Below are positions 37,601 through 49,400 of a DNA stretch of 64,000 nucleotides, in pieces. The stretch comes from Rotaria sp. Silwood1 (Eukaryota > Rotifera > Eurotatoria > Philodinida > Philodinidae). The DNA lies in contig CAJNOP010000044.1 of NCBI GenBank assembly GCA_905250075.1, positions 739,624-803,623 on the forward strand, read 5' to 3'. The position numbers and the translations under genes are program-made. Position 1 is the first letter of the stretch. Each line of letters opens with the position of its first letter. The notes beneath the pieces were generated by a model. That model was not told the DNA's origin. It did not search any database and was given only the letters and a program-made list of their open reading frames with translations.

Positions 37601-38352
37601 AGAAAAAGTTTTTTCTTCTAAAAATACTAGTTGATGTTTTAGGGTCCTGCTGCAGTTATAGCATTAAAATTACTTGAAAAATCGAATTCTGGAAAAGATG
37701 AATATATTTGTGCATTTCTTGAATCACCTGTTCATGATTTATCTCATTATCGTAAGACTTGAAAATTTCTATTTATTTTGTATTAATAATTTAATTCAAT
37801 TTTCAAGATGCTGTTTATACTGAACGTATCAATGGATTAGAAAAGCCATCTAAATCAGTAAGAAATAAAAGAAATTTTGATTAAATGTTCTTTTTTTTTT
37901 CTATTTTCTTTTCAGTCTCATCGATATAATATTCGAAATAAAAGTCTAGCTATTGTTCATGGAACAGCTGATGGTAAAATAAACACAAAAAAAAAGAAAA
38001 ATATTTCTTTAGAAATTTAAAACAAAAAAATCACAATTCTTTTTTTTTTGTTTCAGAGGATGTTCACTTTAAGCATTCAGCAACATTAGCTAAAACATTT
38101 ATTGAAACAGGTGCCAATTTTCAATTCAAAGTAAAAAGAAAAAGCTCAAATTTTATTTAGAAAAAAAAAAAAAAAAATTTTTTTCTTTGTTATTCTTTTA
38201 AAAAGGTTTATCCTGATGCTGATCATGATTTTGAAAAAAATCCAACTTTACATGATGATTATTTTCATTTTCAACGTCAATTTTTTCAAGAATGTCTTGG
38301 TAGTCGTGTTAATAAAGAACGAAAATTAGTTATACCAGAAGAATATGATTAA
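31626..38352 (+). CDS. DPP6/DPP10-like inactive dipeptidyl-peptidase, type II membrane protein
   Basis: Twenty exons join in phase to 844 aa: 31626-31649, 32407-32469, 32586-32700, 32765-32837, 32890-33082, 33168-33299, 33353-33473, 35141-35393, 35464-35782, 36326-36453, 36515-36690, 36749-36847, 36919-36997, 37055-37111, 37174-37438, 37643-37751, 37808-37857, 37916-37973, 38057-38130, 38206-38352. A short Cys-containing cytoplasmic tail precedes one membrane helix (about 43-64), a propeller-type ectodomain (WVYEYEIF motif), and an alpha/beta-hydrolase end with HGTADEDVHF and DADHDF. Where S9B enzymes have GWSYGG, this protein has FGLKARGPAA (about 694-703), so the nucleophile is absent, and the middle Glu of the WVYEEE motif is Tyr. 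Family members lacking the Ser (DPP6, DPP10) are auxiliary subunits of Kv4 channels. That role here is inference. Confidence 0.87.
33474..35140 (+). other. 1.67-kb intron of the DPP-like gene
   Basis: It splits the Tyr codon of the WVYEYE motif. It holds AT-rich sequence and a GC-richer patch near 34480-34600, with no exon in phase. Confidence 0.7.
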
Positions 38353-38698
38353 TTAAAGTAAATAAACAAAGTATTATTTGTTTCTTTAAATTTTTGTAAA
38401 TTCCGGTGTATAACATACACACTGCAGACCAAAAAAACAAGCGAGAAAATAAGAGAGACATTTTATTTTAATTTGTATATAATTTTATCATTCTTATATA
38501 CATGTATTCAATGTATTTTGTTCAGCTCAAATTTGTTTTTATAAGAGCTTATAACCTTAACTGTAAAATTCGTTTTATTCTTTGCTTTGTTTGGTGTTTT
38601 ATTTTCCAACAAAAAAACAGAAAAAAAGAAGCAAAAAAAAAAAAAACAATGACAAACAATTGTTAAGATAGATATTAGATGAATGAATTTAAATCAAA
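38353..38698. other. Short 3'-3' intergenic region
   Basis: 346 nt between the stops of two convergent genes, so their 3' ends must be close or overlap. Only A- and T-rich tracts are seen. Confidence 0.6.
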
Positions 38699-40638
38699 TT
38701 AATTATCTAATGTTGTTGGCATATTAAGAAGATGAAGAGTTGAACGTTTTAATGGCCAAATCTAAATAAAAATTTACAAAATTATTTCAACATTTGTTGT
38801 TATATTATTTTTTTTTTCTGTATTATTTACTCGTGCTAATGTACGTCCTTGAATTAAACCAATTGGTAGAATTATTATTTCTTGATGATTATTATCATTT
38901 GTTAATCGTTTAATAGCAATACTTCCTTTAGGAATCTATAATGAAATTATAGATGAGATAAATAATCGAAAATTTATAAACGAAAAAAAGAAAAGATTTA
39001 CTTGAATAAATTTTCTTCTAGAATTTATTGATTGACTATTTATAGTTTCATCTTGAAAAGCTATAACACGACCAAATATGATCTGTTGATGATTATCAAG
39101 TGATTTAGCACAAATTAAATTATTTCTATACTAAACAAAATAAATACAATGTAATGATCGATTTCAATTGTCTAATAATAATTGAAATTAATTTTCTTTC
39201 ATAGATTTCTAGATAATCATGTAAAGACCTGGCGTTTTGTTTTTGTTTTTTTGATACCATAGAGAACAAAAAAAATTCTAGTCGGAAATATCAAAACAAA
39301 TAGAATTAATGAAATTTTCGTTTTCTTTATAAAAAAAAAAAAATTATTAGTGAATTCTCTTAGGATAAAAATATTGAACTCTTCAATTTGTTTCATTATA
39401 CTAACATAAACTATACAATAAGAAAAATTTCTAAACGATAATAGTTACGTTTTGATGATGATCGGTCGTCAGAGAACGCTTTCATTAATTTATTTCTACG
39501 TTTCTAATAGAAATTTCTTTTCTTGATTGCTACTACTAGTTCTATTTGTCTTGTTATTTATTCTTTTGTTTTTGTTATTGTACATATTCATTATAACGAG
39601 CTATTATATGTATCAGATTAGACTGAGAAAACAAATATTGATTATCTTCGAAAGCGAGAACTTAATCATTTCATGTTTTTGTATGCATCATATGACAACT
39701 GTAATAAATCAATCGATCAGTAACCATCATAATTGATATCTTTCATATAATTGTTTATCTTCGAAAAACAAAATATTAAAAAGTTTGTTAATTCGAACAA
39801 TGAAAGTCAATTAAGTTTTCAAGGATAACTTTAGAATGTTTTATAATCGGAAAAAGTTTATTGTTAATGCCGTTCAGCGCCTTTTTTCCGTTACTAAAGA
39901 CTTATGGAAAACTATTCCGATGCTTGTTTACTATGAAGAACAAACTCAATGACCCTTGTATGTTTGTTCGATTCTATAGTCAAGGTCTATGACGAGGAAG
40001 CCAACAAAATCTTCATATCAATTTACATTCATTCGTTTTCTTATAAAAAAAAAACACATGATTTAAGTTTTATTTGAACTTTCGATTATTAAATATATAA
40101 TTAGACTGAAAGTGAAATTGCAATAACTCGACCAAATTAGAAAATTTTATGAAAACACATGATTTTTTTTTGTAATTACTTGATCTATCAAAGATAAAAA
40201 AAAAGAAGAAAACGAATAGATTGATACGTTAGAGAATTTAATATGAATAAAACTTTTTTTCAGAATTATTATCAAAAGAAGTTTGATATTAATCTTTGTT
40301 TACACATACACTACATAACATGCAAATAGTACGAAACTATTAATAGATATATTGTTTTCTCCGAGAATTATTTATTCAATTACTCTACAGTTTTGACAAC
40401 ATAATCAATTTTCTTATAAAATTTTGGAAGAATTAATAAAAATTATGTTATTTTTTATTAAATAATACCTATCTATTTTTAATCGATTCCATATATCCAA
40501 AATAATAATATCACCTGATTTAAATAATTCATTTTCATCATTTTTTATATAAAGAAAATCCATCAAAAATCGTTGCATACAATAACATGTTACACCTCCA
40601 TATAAATACCAACCAAATGATTTTATTAATTGTCTCAT
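38699..40638 (-). CDS. IMMP1L-like protein, catalytically dead inner-membrane peptidase homologue
   Basis: Four exons (40469-40638, 39002-39125, 38831-38935, 38699-38761) join in phase to 153 aa, about the size of IMMP1L. Mitochondrial inner membrane peptidases are S26 Ser/Lys proteases that remove sorting signals. The fold can be followed: an N-terminal membrane helix, SGDIIIL, then the block matching IQRGDIVIAKSP (IDRNNLICAKSL), RVIA, VP.GH-like IPKGS, and GLIQGRTLARIWPL. The catalytic pieces are gone: no SGPSM-type Ser box (IKNDENEL instead), the Lys of KRVIG is Gly (FGRVIAF), and the GDN-S-DSR box is not recognisable. The reading frame is intact, so it may be a pseudoenzyme rather than a dead gene. 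An upstream acceptor near 40647 suggests a noncoding first exon. An intron of 1,343 nt separates exons 1 and 2. Confidence 0.65.
39126..40468 (-). other. 1.3-kb intron of the IMMP1L-like gene
   Basis: AT-rich, no exon or domain recognised. Its acceptor (TATAG at 39126-39130) is chosen because only this one keeps the frame. Confidence 0.6.
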
Positions 40639-41233
40639 TCTAACATCTACAAATAAAAAAAAAAATCTATTTATCTTTTTTCTGATTTTGTGTGTTGCAT
40701 ACATTTATATATATATCTAGAATAATTTTTTTGTACAAACACACTTTCAAGATAGAAGATGAACAAATTAAACATACACTCACACACATATTCAATACGA
40801 ACAGTAAGAACAACAAAAAAAAAAATAATAATAATAAATAAAGAACAAGAGAGAGAAGAAAGAAAAAAAGATACGAGATCTATTATGTTTTTTGTTCAAC
40901 CTATACACAGTACTTATTCACAATAATAGTAATAATAATTATAAATAAAAGCAGATAGACACATGCACATAGAAAGAAGATCATCGGTTGATAAAGATTT
41001 GTGATAGAAGACAATCAAAACATATATATATATCTGACATCTCTCTTGTTATTGTAAATTCTTTTTTGTTTTTCATCAATGAACAGTAACAATAAGAATA
41101 CGAGAAAAATAAAGAGTAGCAAAAAAAAAATTTTAACTGTAAGTTTTGATCTGACATATGTTAATTAATCATTTACATAGAAAAAGAACACCGGAGAAAA
41201 AAAAATTTTTGCTTATTGTTTTTTTGTTTAAAT
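40639..41233. other. Intergenic between two same-strand genes
   Basis: 5' flank and UTR of the IMMP1L-like gene and 3' UTR of the Myt1 gene. Contains an AT run near 41022-41033 and an ATA run near 40822-40840. No gene seen. Confidence 0.5.
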
Positions 41234-44200
41234 CTAATCTTCAGTACCACTACTGTCAAATTTAAATTGAAGTGGAGATTTTCGACTAAATACGAAAAAT
41301 AAATGATAAATAAAAACATGAAACAAAAGATAATAAGAACGTACAAATAAATATGGTCAACATTCATTTCTTCATCTGATTCAGTAGGAAAAAGACGAAC
41401 TCGAAGTGGATCACCAACAACAGGTGGTGGTGTTCTATAAAGAGAACAAAAAAGAAAAAGAATTTTTTTATCAAATAATAATAAATGAAAGATATCTAAT
41501 ATATTCTTACGAATAAATAATAAAGAACATTAATATTTAACTTATCATTTTACAGATATAAATTAATCTGAATTCGTTCTAGATTGAAAAGGGAAAATTT
41601 TATTGAATTTAACTTTAATGAATGAGTTTTTTTTTCATTTTTCATACTGAATTTAATTTTATACATTGACAATTGAAATCATATAGGAAGTCATGGAAAA
41701 AAAATAGTGTAGATCAATTTATCTTAATTAGACAACATAAAATCTTTATTCAGAGATTTGTGACTAGTTTGAAATTATATATATGTGTCAGTCTTAGTTC
41801 AGTATATTATTCATATTACTACAGACATTTTGAGTCGAGTTATGGCTATCATAATTAATTTTCAAAACATTTTTTTGGATGTTTACTTAAAAAATCAAAA
41901 AATAGAATTTTGAACATGAAATTTCTCCCAAAAGGGTAAATCCAATCACTTTTAGAATGTCCTGACAATTTCAGCCGAAAAAAATTATTCTTTTGTTGAT
42001 GTATTAAATTTTCAAGTGAACTCAATTTTTAGGATATGTTTGTAGCAAGCGGCAATTTTTTGGAAATTCTATATTTCGAGACACAAGAACATTCTTTTCG
42101 ACTGAAACTTGTAGGAGATTCTAAAGAATATTAGACCTATACATGAGTAAAATTTCATTTTTTGACTATTGTCAATAGATACCTAAAAAAGGAGCTGAAA
42201 TTTCAGTAAAACGATTGTTGCCGAACCATGGAGACAAAACTCTTTTAAATTTTTGTTACTTTTGACGAAACTTTCTTTTGAACCTATTATAAATTTAAAC
42301 TGTGAGTTTCAGTCGAAATAGCTTTTTCATCAGTCGGACTGGAACTAGCACATATCGATTTGAAATCCAACTATAGTTCTCTACTGAATAAAACTTTTAA
42401 ACAAATTTCATTTTACCATCTTTGAATCATTAACAAATCTTTATACTTACAATCGAGATATATTATGAAGAGAATGAGATCGAAGTTCATCTATAAAATA
42501 AAACGATCTAAACACTTTATAAAGATTAAAAAAAAATTTTTATACCTACCATCTGAATGTTCATCATGATAACCACAATAATTCGGTGGTCGTTTAGGTT
42601 TTTTTATAGGTGTACGACAACCATGACTAGCAGGAGAATCATTTCCACCAGTTGATGGAATACCCTGTCATAAATAAATTAGAAACAAAATTTTATTTTA
42701 TATATAATTCTATTTTAATATTATACATGTTCATGTCGATGTTGATTAAATGCGAATGGTGATGGCATATGACAAATCTACATAATGTAGAAAAAAAACT
42801 ACGAATAAATATTTATATATGTATTTTTCTTCTATCTACTTGATCACGTATCGTTGGACTATCAAGAATATCTTTTGCTGATGGTCGTATTTTATAATCA
42901 CTATGTATCATTCGCAGTAACAGTTGTTTTAATTCAATATCAGTTAAAGCTATAACAAAAACAAAAAAATTAATTCAACTAGATAAATAAATAATTCTAT
43001 ACCTGATACAATTTCTGTTGGTAAACTTAATTCACGTATATTTGTCCAAAGATCACCCGTTACAGGCATATCATAATCACTAACTAATTCAAGTGCTGCC
43101 ATACCTAAACTAAATACATCAGCTGCTGTTGATATTGTACCTGAAAGAACTTCAAATGCAAGATAACGTGCATCACCATCTTGTGCTAAAGTTGATGCCT
43201 AAATTAAACAATTGATGAAGTTTACTTTTTATTAAAAAAAAAAGAAAAAGATGTTTTGTTGATATTCTTACACTTCGTAAATCATGTACAATACCAAAAT
43301 CACAAAGTTTAAGAATACCATTATATGTAATTAAAATATTTTCTGGTTTAACCTTTAATAGAAAAAAGAAAAAGACAACTTAATTATGTACTTGGCTTCC
43401 TATATTTTAAACTTACATCCATATGAACACAATATAAAGAATGAAGAAAATCAAGAGCCTTCAATTAAAATACTTCATAGAAAAACAAAAATTAATTCTT
43501 TGTTTTTTTTTTTCATACTTGACTAATTTGATACAGAAAATGCCAAGTCATTGATTGTGTCATTGGATTTTCTGATGAATATTCCAATAAACTGCAAAAA
43601 AAATAAAAACCATAATTAGTATTTAAATTAAATTTTGTTTTTACTTACTTGCTTTCACAAAGTTCTGTTTGAATATATAAACGTTCACGTTCTTCCCATG
43701 CACGAATTATTTTAAGAATATTTCTATGTGTTGCAAGTGTTTCATGAAAACGAACTTCTTTTAATTTTTGATCACTATATTTTAAAAAAAAGCATAAATT
43801 TCAATAAGATGAACGAAAAATCTATTTTAACGATACTCCGTTTCCTTTTCCGAAGACAAAATTTCTATAGTCTATCTACTGAGTATATTTTGATAAAAAA
43901 TCAACTTTCTGTAACGAAAATAGCAACTAGCGTTGTTTCTTAAATGAAATTTTTCATCAAAAACAAAAGAAACTAAAAAATACTCTTGTTTCTGTGTCAC
44001 TACATATCTGCTCAAGTTGAAACTTTTTCCACATGTACTACACACTGTTTAGAATGAATATTTTCTTTTTCTTTCCAAAAACATGCGTTTTTCCTAAACA
44101 AAGAACGAAAAGATATCTACCCTAAACAATGAGAAATAAGAGGCATGCACTATGATTTCAATATCTCATAAAAAATAGCTTCCGAAAACTTTGGGTCTAT

Positions 44201-44922
44201 GACAACGTTTGCTGTACTCATCAGAATCTACTTGCTCTGAAAATTTCAAATTTTCTGATGTGCTGTTTACCAGAAACTTCGAAAAGACGAGAGGAAATGC
44301 TCTGGGAGAAAAATTTTTTACCGATCAGATTTGCCCCGGAATTTAGTTAATGAACGTTTAATAGCATATAATTGATTATCTTCTTTATGACGAACTTTGT
44401 AGACCTTAAAATATAATAAAAACAAGATATTCAAGGAATTCAAACGTGTATCTCTCTTACTTCAGCAAATGAACCACGCCCGAGACATTCAAGATGTTCA
44501 AAACATTGATCCCAATAAGTAGATGTATCTGATTTTGTATAAAATGGACTTTCCAATGCTAAAAATATTTTATTGCAGAAAGAAAATATATTTTAAATAA
44601 TAAAAAAAAAAAAAACATACCAACACCATATGAATCTGTACTGACTGAAACAGCATTGGATGCTCTAGAAGCAGTAGCTGGTGTAAAATATCGAAAAACA
44701 CGACATGAAACAGGTTTTGGTGGTTTATTTAATGTTGTACTACGACGACTTGCCTACGATAAATATAAGAGAAAAAACAAAAAATAAATAAGCCGAACAA
44801 AAACAAAATATCTGATCTACTTTTTTGCTTGAAAATACATGAAATGAGTTATTTGATGTACGCTCAGGTGAAAAAATCAATTCAGTTTCGGTGGTCATCC
44901 TTGTCGTATTTGACAAGGTCAT
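41234..44922 (-). CDS. PKMYT1: Myt1 kinase, Cdk1-inhibitory Thr/Tyr kinase
   Basis: Fifteen exons join in phase to 463 aa: 44821-44922, 44621-44753, 44461-44558, 44322-44404, 43649-43774, 43519-43591, 43417-43458, 43272-43352, 43003-43198, 42840-42949, 42727-42777, 42550-42664, 42451-42490, 41345-41434, 41234-41285. Myt1 phosphorylates Cdk1 on its inhibitory Thr14/Tyr15 and holds cells before mitosis. The kinase signatures are intact: GRGSFAEVYKV loop, YAIKRS lysine, AWEE, TELCES, VHMDVKPEN catalytic loop, CDFG, GDARY, AADVFSLG. VKP, TELC and the short activation segment are Wee1/Myt1 traits. The APE motif reads AFE. The tail is acidic and Ser-rich. The Myt1 C-terminal membrane anchor is not in the spliced model; retention of the 59-nt intron 41286-41344 would encode a hydrophobic segment instead. 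Confidence 0.9.
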
Positions 44923-45591
44923 CAAAACAGAATCTGAAATATTTTAATGTAATTATAATATATATATCTATATATATCGAGAGATATAGATACATATTAA
45001 ATCAATGTGTAAAATAATATATGTTTGAACAAAATTTTTATTATTTGTTTTTATTTGTGAGTTTATTTTTTACTTCTATTATTGAGATGTGATTATGATT
45101 GACACACTTGAAACGTTGTTTGTTTCAATTGACAGTTTATTGTATGTAAATAAAATTTTTCCAATTCCATATTGCAAACATATTGTTTGTACAGCTTTCA
45201 AGAAGTTCATCAATATTGCTCAATGGGAAATCGTTTTTACTTATATATTATGCTCAGTCCCGAGAGAATAAAGTTAATTCTATTAACAAATGTATATATA
45301 AATAATATAGCTTGATTTTTAAATAAACAAAAAAAAAAGCTTCATTCAATTTATACAGTTTCACCACACAAAAAACAAACATTTCTATGTTTGCACACAG
45401 GTATTATCGAAAAAAAACACCAAAAAACAAAAGATTAAGGCATTGTTAAGCGTCTGATTTGCTGCTGGTAACTAATGTAAAAAAAACCGTATATAAATTG
45501 AATATAACAAACAACCGAAAAAAAAAATGAAAATATAAGTGCCTGTTTGTTCATGTCAATAAGAGAATGTTGCTGTCCTGATTATTTTTTA
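44923..45591. other. Intergenic, 5' flank of Myt1 gene
   Basis: A splice acceptor (TTTCAG) near 44936 suggests a noncoding first exon for Myt1. Otherwise AT-rich, with A-runs; no gene. Confidence 0.5.
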
Positions 45592-45837
45592 TTATTTAGA
45601 CGATTGTGGATGTAAGCCATGTAAATGACGATCAAGATTAGCTTCAGCTGCTTTTTCTGGAATAACAGTATCACCATGTGAATTCATTCCATTTAAATTG
45701 CTTGTTGTAATCACATGTTTTGTTGTCATATGTTCAACAACAACTTCTTTTTCTGGTGCAAGTGTACCTTCTATAGCTGCTTTAGCTGGTAATTTTGAAT
45801 TACCATGTGTATCCATACCTTGTTTATTGGTTGACAT
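45592..45837 (-). CDS. 81-aa hydrophilic, internally duplicated protein
   Basis: Intronless frame, ATG at 45837. The protein has no Cys, Trp, Tyr or Phe, is rich in Lys, Glu, His, Ala, Thr and Gly, and has no membrane segment. It contains two copies of a motif: GMDTHGNSKLPAKAA (residues 8-22) and GMNSHGDTVIPEKAA (residues 50-64), separated by a Val/Thr/Glu-rich stretch. The profile fits a disordered hydrophilin- or LEA-like protein, which in a desiccation-tolerant animal would be a stress protectant; that role is inference from composition only. I do not recognise the family. It stands alone between Myt1 and BCL9 on the same strand. Confidence 0.65.
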   Translation of the reverse strand: MSTNKQGMDTHGNSKLPAKAAIEGTLAPEKEVVVEHMTTKHVITTSNLNGMNSHGDTVIPEKAAEANLDRHLHGLHPQSSK

Positions 45838-46473
45838 ACTTTATCTTATTATTATTATTATTATTATTATTGTTTTCGTTTCTTTAATAAATAAATAATT
45901 TTAAAATCTAAAAATGACATAGAGACATTTTTGATTTTTTTCTTTTTTGTCATCGCATTATTGTATAAATTCTATTTTTTGATTTTAAATTTTTTCATGT
46001 CACACACACATAGCAAAAGAAGAGAAAAAAACGAATGGAGAAAGAACAAAGAACAAAAAAAAAAAGAAAGAAAGAAAAGAGACAGTAGAGAGAGAGAGAC
46101 GGTTATTCTGTTGATGGTAACACCCGTATAGATGACGACGACAATAAAAAAAATTCAACAAATAAGCGCAACATTGTGTGTGCATGCGTGAATGTTAATG
46201 TACGAGAGAGAGAGAAAAAAAATAGAGAACAACATCAATAACAACAACAGAAAAAAAAACGAAGAGAAAAATACAATTAGTCGAAAAAAAAAAGACAAAA
46301 GAAGATGCCCGTAGACAAACAAAAGTAGTAAAGAAAAAAAAGAGATTCTTTGTCTGTACACAGGTTCAGATTAGAAAATAGGAGATAAATAATAATGAAA
46401 GATGTCTCACAAACAACGTGAGATACATTTTATTTTGAAAACTTTTATTCTTCTTCTTTCTTTGATTTAAGAA
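45838..46473. other. Intergenic with simple repeats
   Basis: An ATT run (about 45848-45872), an A/G-rich stretch with GA runs (46019-46110, 46204-46300), and the BCL9 3' UTR. No gene. Confidence 0.6.
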
Positions 46474-49400
46474 TCACCAATAAGAAGGTGGTTGTCCACC
46501 GTCTACACTAAGATTTGATGGTGGTAATTGTAGATCATTAAATTGTGATGCAAATGTTGGATCATTTGTTGACATTGCATTCATTGTTGCAAATTGTTGT
46601 TGTTGAGAAGAAAACATTGTACTATTACCATTTGATCCTGATAGACCTTGTTGTTGTTGTTGCTGTTGTGAATCAGGACCACTAGCTGATGATGCATGAT
46701 AATGAATTGTACCTGGTTGAAGCTCAGGTGGTGGTCCACCAGGACCTACACTTTGAATATTTAATTGTTGTATAGACATTGTTGTTGATACATATGTATT
46801 ATTAATTGATTGTGGTGGTGGCGGTGGTGGTCGACCATCATTCGGATGCATTGGATGATGATGCATTTGTGGATGTGGATGCATATGTGGATGCATATGT
46901 GGATGATGTGGATGATGTGATGGTGGTGGTGGTCCCATACAAAAACTATCGTCCATCATAGGTACAAAACGCATATGTTGTTGTTGGTGACCAGGTGGTG
47001 GACCTAATAATGGATCCATATTATGCATTTTCATATAATGTGGTGGTGGTGCTAAATGATGATGTTGTTGCATTGGATCAGATGATGGTGGTGGTAAACC
47101 TTTTGATGAACGTGGTGGACCACCTGGATGTGAAAGCATCATTCCTGATGGATCCAGTGTATGATGTGGAGGCATCATTTTATACATATGTGGATGTGGC
47201 GGTGGTGGTGGTAAATTTCCACCATGATGTGGATTATAATGTGGTGACATTGATTCTGGTGGACCTAACATTCGATGATGTGGATTCATATTCTAAAAGA
47301 AAAAATTTTAAAAAGAAAAACATATATATGTTTATTTTAGTTAATCTAAATATTCGCACTTGAAATTGCATATGTTGTTGATGTGGTGGTAAAGACATAT
47401 GAGATGGTGATGGCAAGTGATCCATTGATTTTGACATATGTGGTATATTTGGATTAGTTAATGATGGTCCATTACTAGTTAAATTCGATGATAATGATGA
47501 TTTTGAACCAGTATTATTCGACGAATTATATGGTGAATTAGCTGATTGTAAATTATTTGTCATTTGTAACATACTACTTAATGGTGGTGCCATATTTGAT
47601 GTTGGTGTTTTTGGACCATTATGCATATCTAATGGTTCATCTTTAGTTAATGAAGTATTATTTGAAAGCATTAATGGTGATGATAAACTACTATTTGCAG
47701 TTAATTTAGCTGGACGTGGTGATGCAGCTGATACATTTTGTGATGTAAGATGTGATGATGATCCTTGTTGTGAAAGATGCGTAGGTGTTGTTGAACCGAC
47801 TGACTGTTGTTGTTGTTGTCCAGATGATAATGAATTTGTATTTGTATTTGGTGTTGAATTTGAACGTGTTATTGGTGTCATTGGTTCATCTTTACATGAT
47901 GATGACGATGATGATGGTAATGGAGGACCATTATTAATTCCATTTGCTGCTCGATAAGCTCGATTTAAATGTCTAGTAATAATTAATTCTTCACCTTCCA
48001 TACCTAATAAAGAAAGAATTAAATATTTATAGAAAAAGAAAAAAGAAAAGTAAATTAATTCAATTGATTTACCTAATTCATTATAATCCATTTGTGTTGG
48101 TGATGCTGTTAGTTGTACTTCACCTACATTACCAGTTATTTTTTTATTCGCTGATGATGGTAATGAATCAGGAATAAATTTTTCTGGCTGACCAACTTTA
48201 TATAGACGTGGTGTTGTTGATGGTTCCATTTTCGGTGAAAGCAATTTACCATTAGGTCCTAAGCCACCTCCTGTTGATGTTGTAGCGATAGGAGGTGTTA
48301 ATGATGATGGTGATGCTGAAGAATATGGTGGTGGTTGTCCACGCATTTGTTGTACTTTTCCTTCAATATGTTCCATTTGCATTTTAGTCCAATCTCTAAC
48401 AGCCTGTGATTGTTGATGTGGTGGAGGTGGTAATTGTCCATATGGATCACCTGGTCCTGGTCCATATTGTCCATGAAAATTAGGTGGCATTGGTCCATTC
48501 ATATACCCATGTGGTGGTGGTGGCGGTGGACCATTCATATCAAGCATCATTCCATCGGGTCCTCGCATACCTGGATGTAACATATGTGGTGGTGGTGGTC
48601 CAATACCCATCATATGATGTGGTGGACCAACACCATGTGGACTGTTCATCATCATCATTTGTTGTTGATGTGGATCAAGTGCACCTGGTGGTAATGGACC
48701 ACCATTAATCGATGATGGCATATTACCCGCAGCAGCTGCTGCTGCTGCAGCGGCATTAGCTGCAGCATTTGCTTTACCTCTACCACGATTTCGTCCACCT
48801 GTAATTTTTGTTTTTAAATCTTCTATTTTATTTAATTGATTTTTTCGATGTTTTGCACGTTCAGGTGTTAAATTTTCAATACCATCTGATGGTGGCTGAC
48901 CATTCATTATAAGTGCACCAGGTGGTAATAGATGGCTTGGTGGTGGTAAACCACCAGGACCGGGCGTTAAACGACCAAATGGTGGTTGTTGTTGATGTGG
49001 ATGAAAATGTGGATGCGACCAATTGGGTGGTGGACCACCATTACCATTATGATGTGGTAAATGTGGATTATGAGGTACTGGTCCACCCATCATCATTTGC
49101 ATAGTACGAGGCGAATGACATCCTGGTGGTGGTGGTGGTGGTAGACCATGATTCATATGCATTGGACCACCAAGTAATGAATTATGACTATTGTTCATAT
49201 TATTTGAAAGAGACTAAATAACAAACAAAATAATTTATAAATATTTTTTTCGAAAAAGAACAAAAAAAGCTATTTTTTTATTTACAGCTAGATATTGAGC
49301 AGTTGAAGGTAATGATTTATGATATTCAATTATATTTGGACATTCATTTTTTAATACAGCTTCAGCTGCTTCATTAGCTAATTGTGTTGTAAATACAAAC

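Noticed and set aside
46995-49104. Plus-strand Val/Asp/His-rich frames opposite BCL9
   Set aside because: Antisense shadows of the CAT/CCA/GGT-rich coding repeats of BCL9.
47234-49198. 654-codon minus-strand frame as one exon
   Set aside because: It runs through the introns at 48004-48072 and 47293-47359. Splicing at both keeps the frame and removes intron-like Phe/Tyr-rich stretches.
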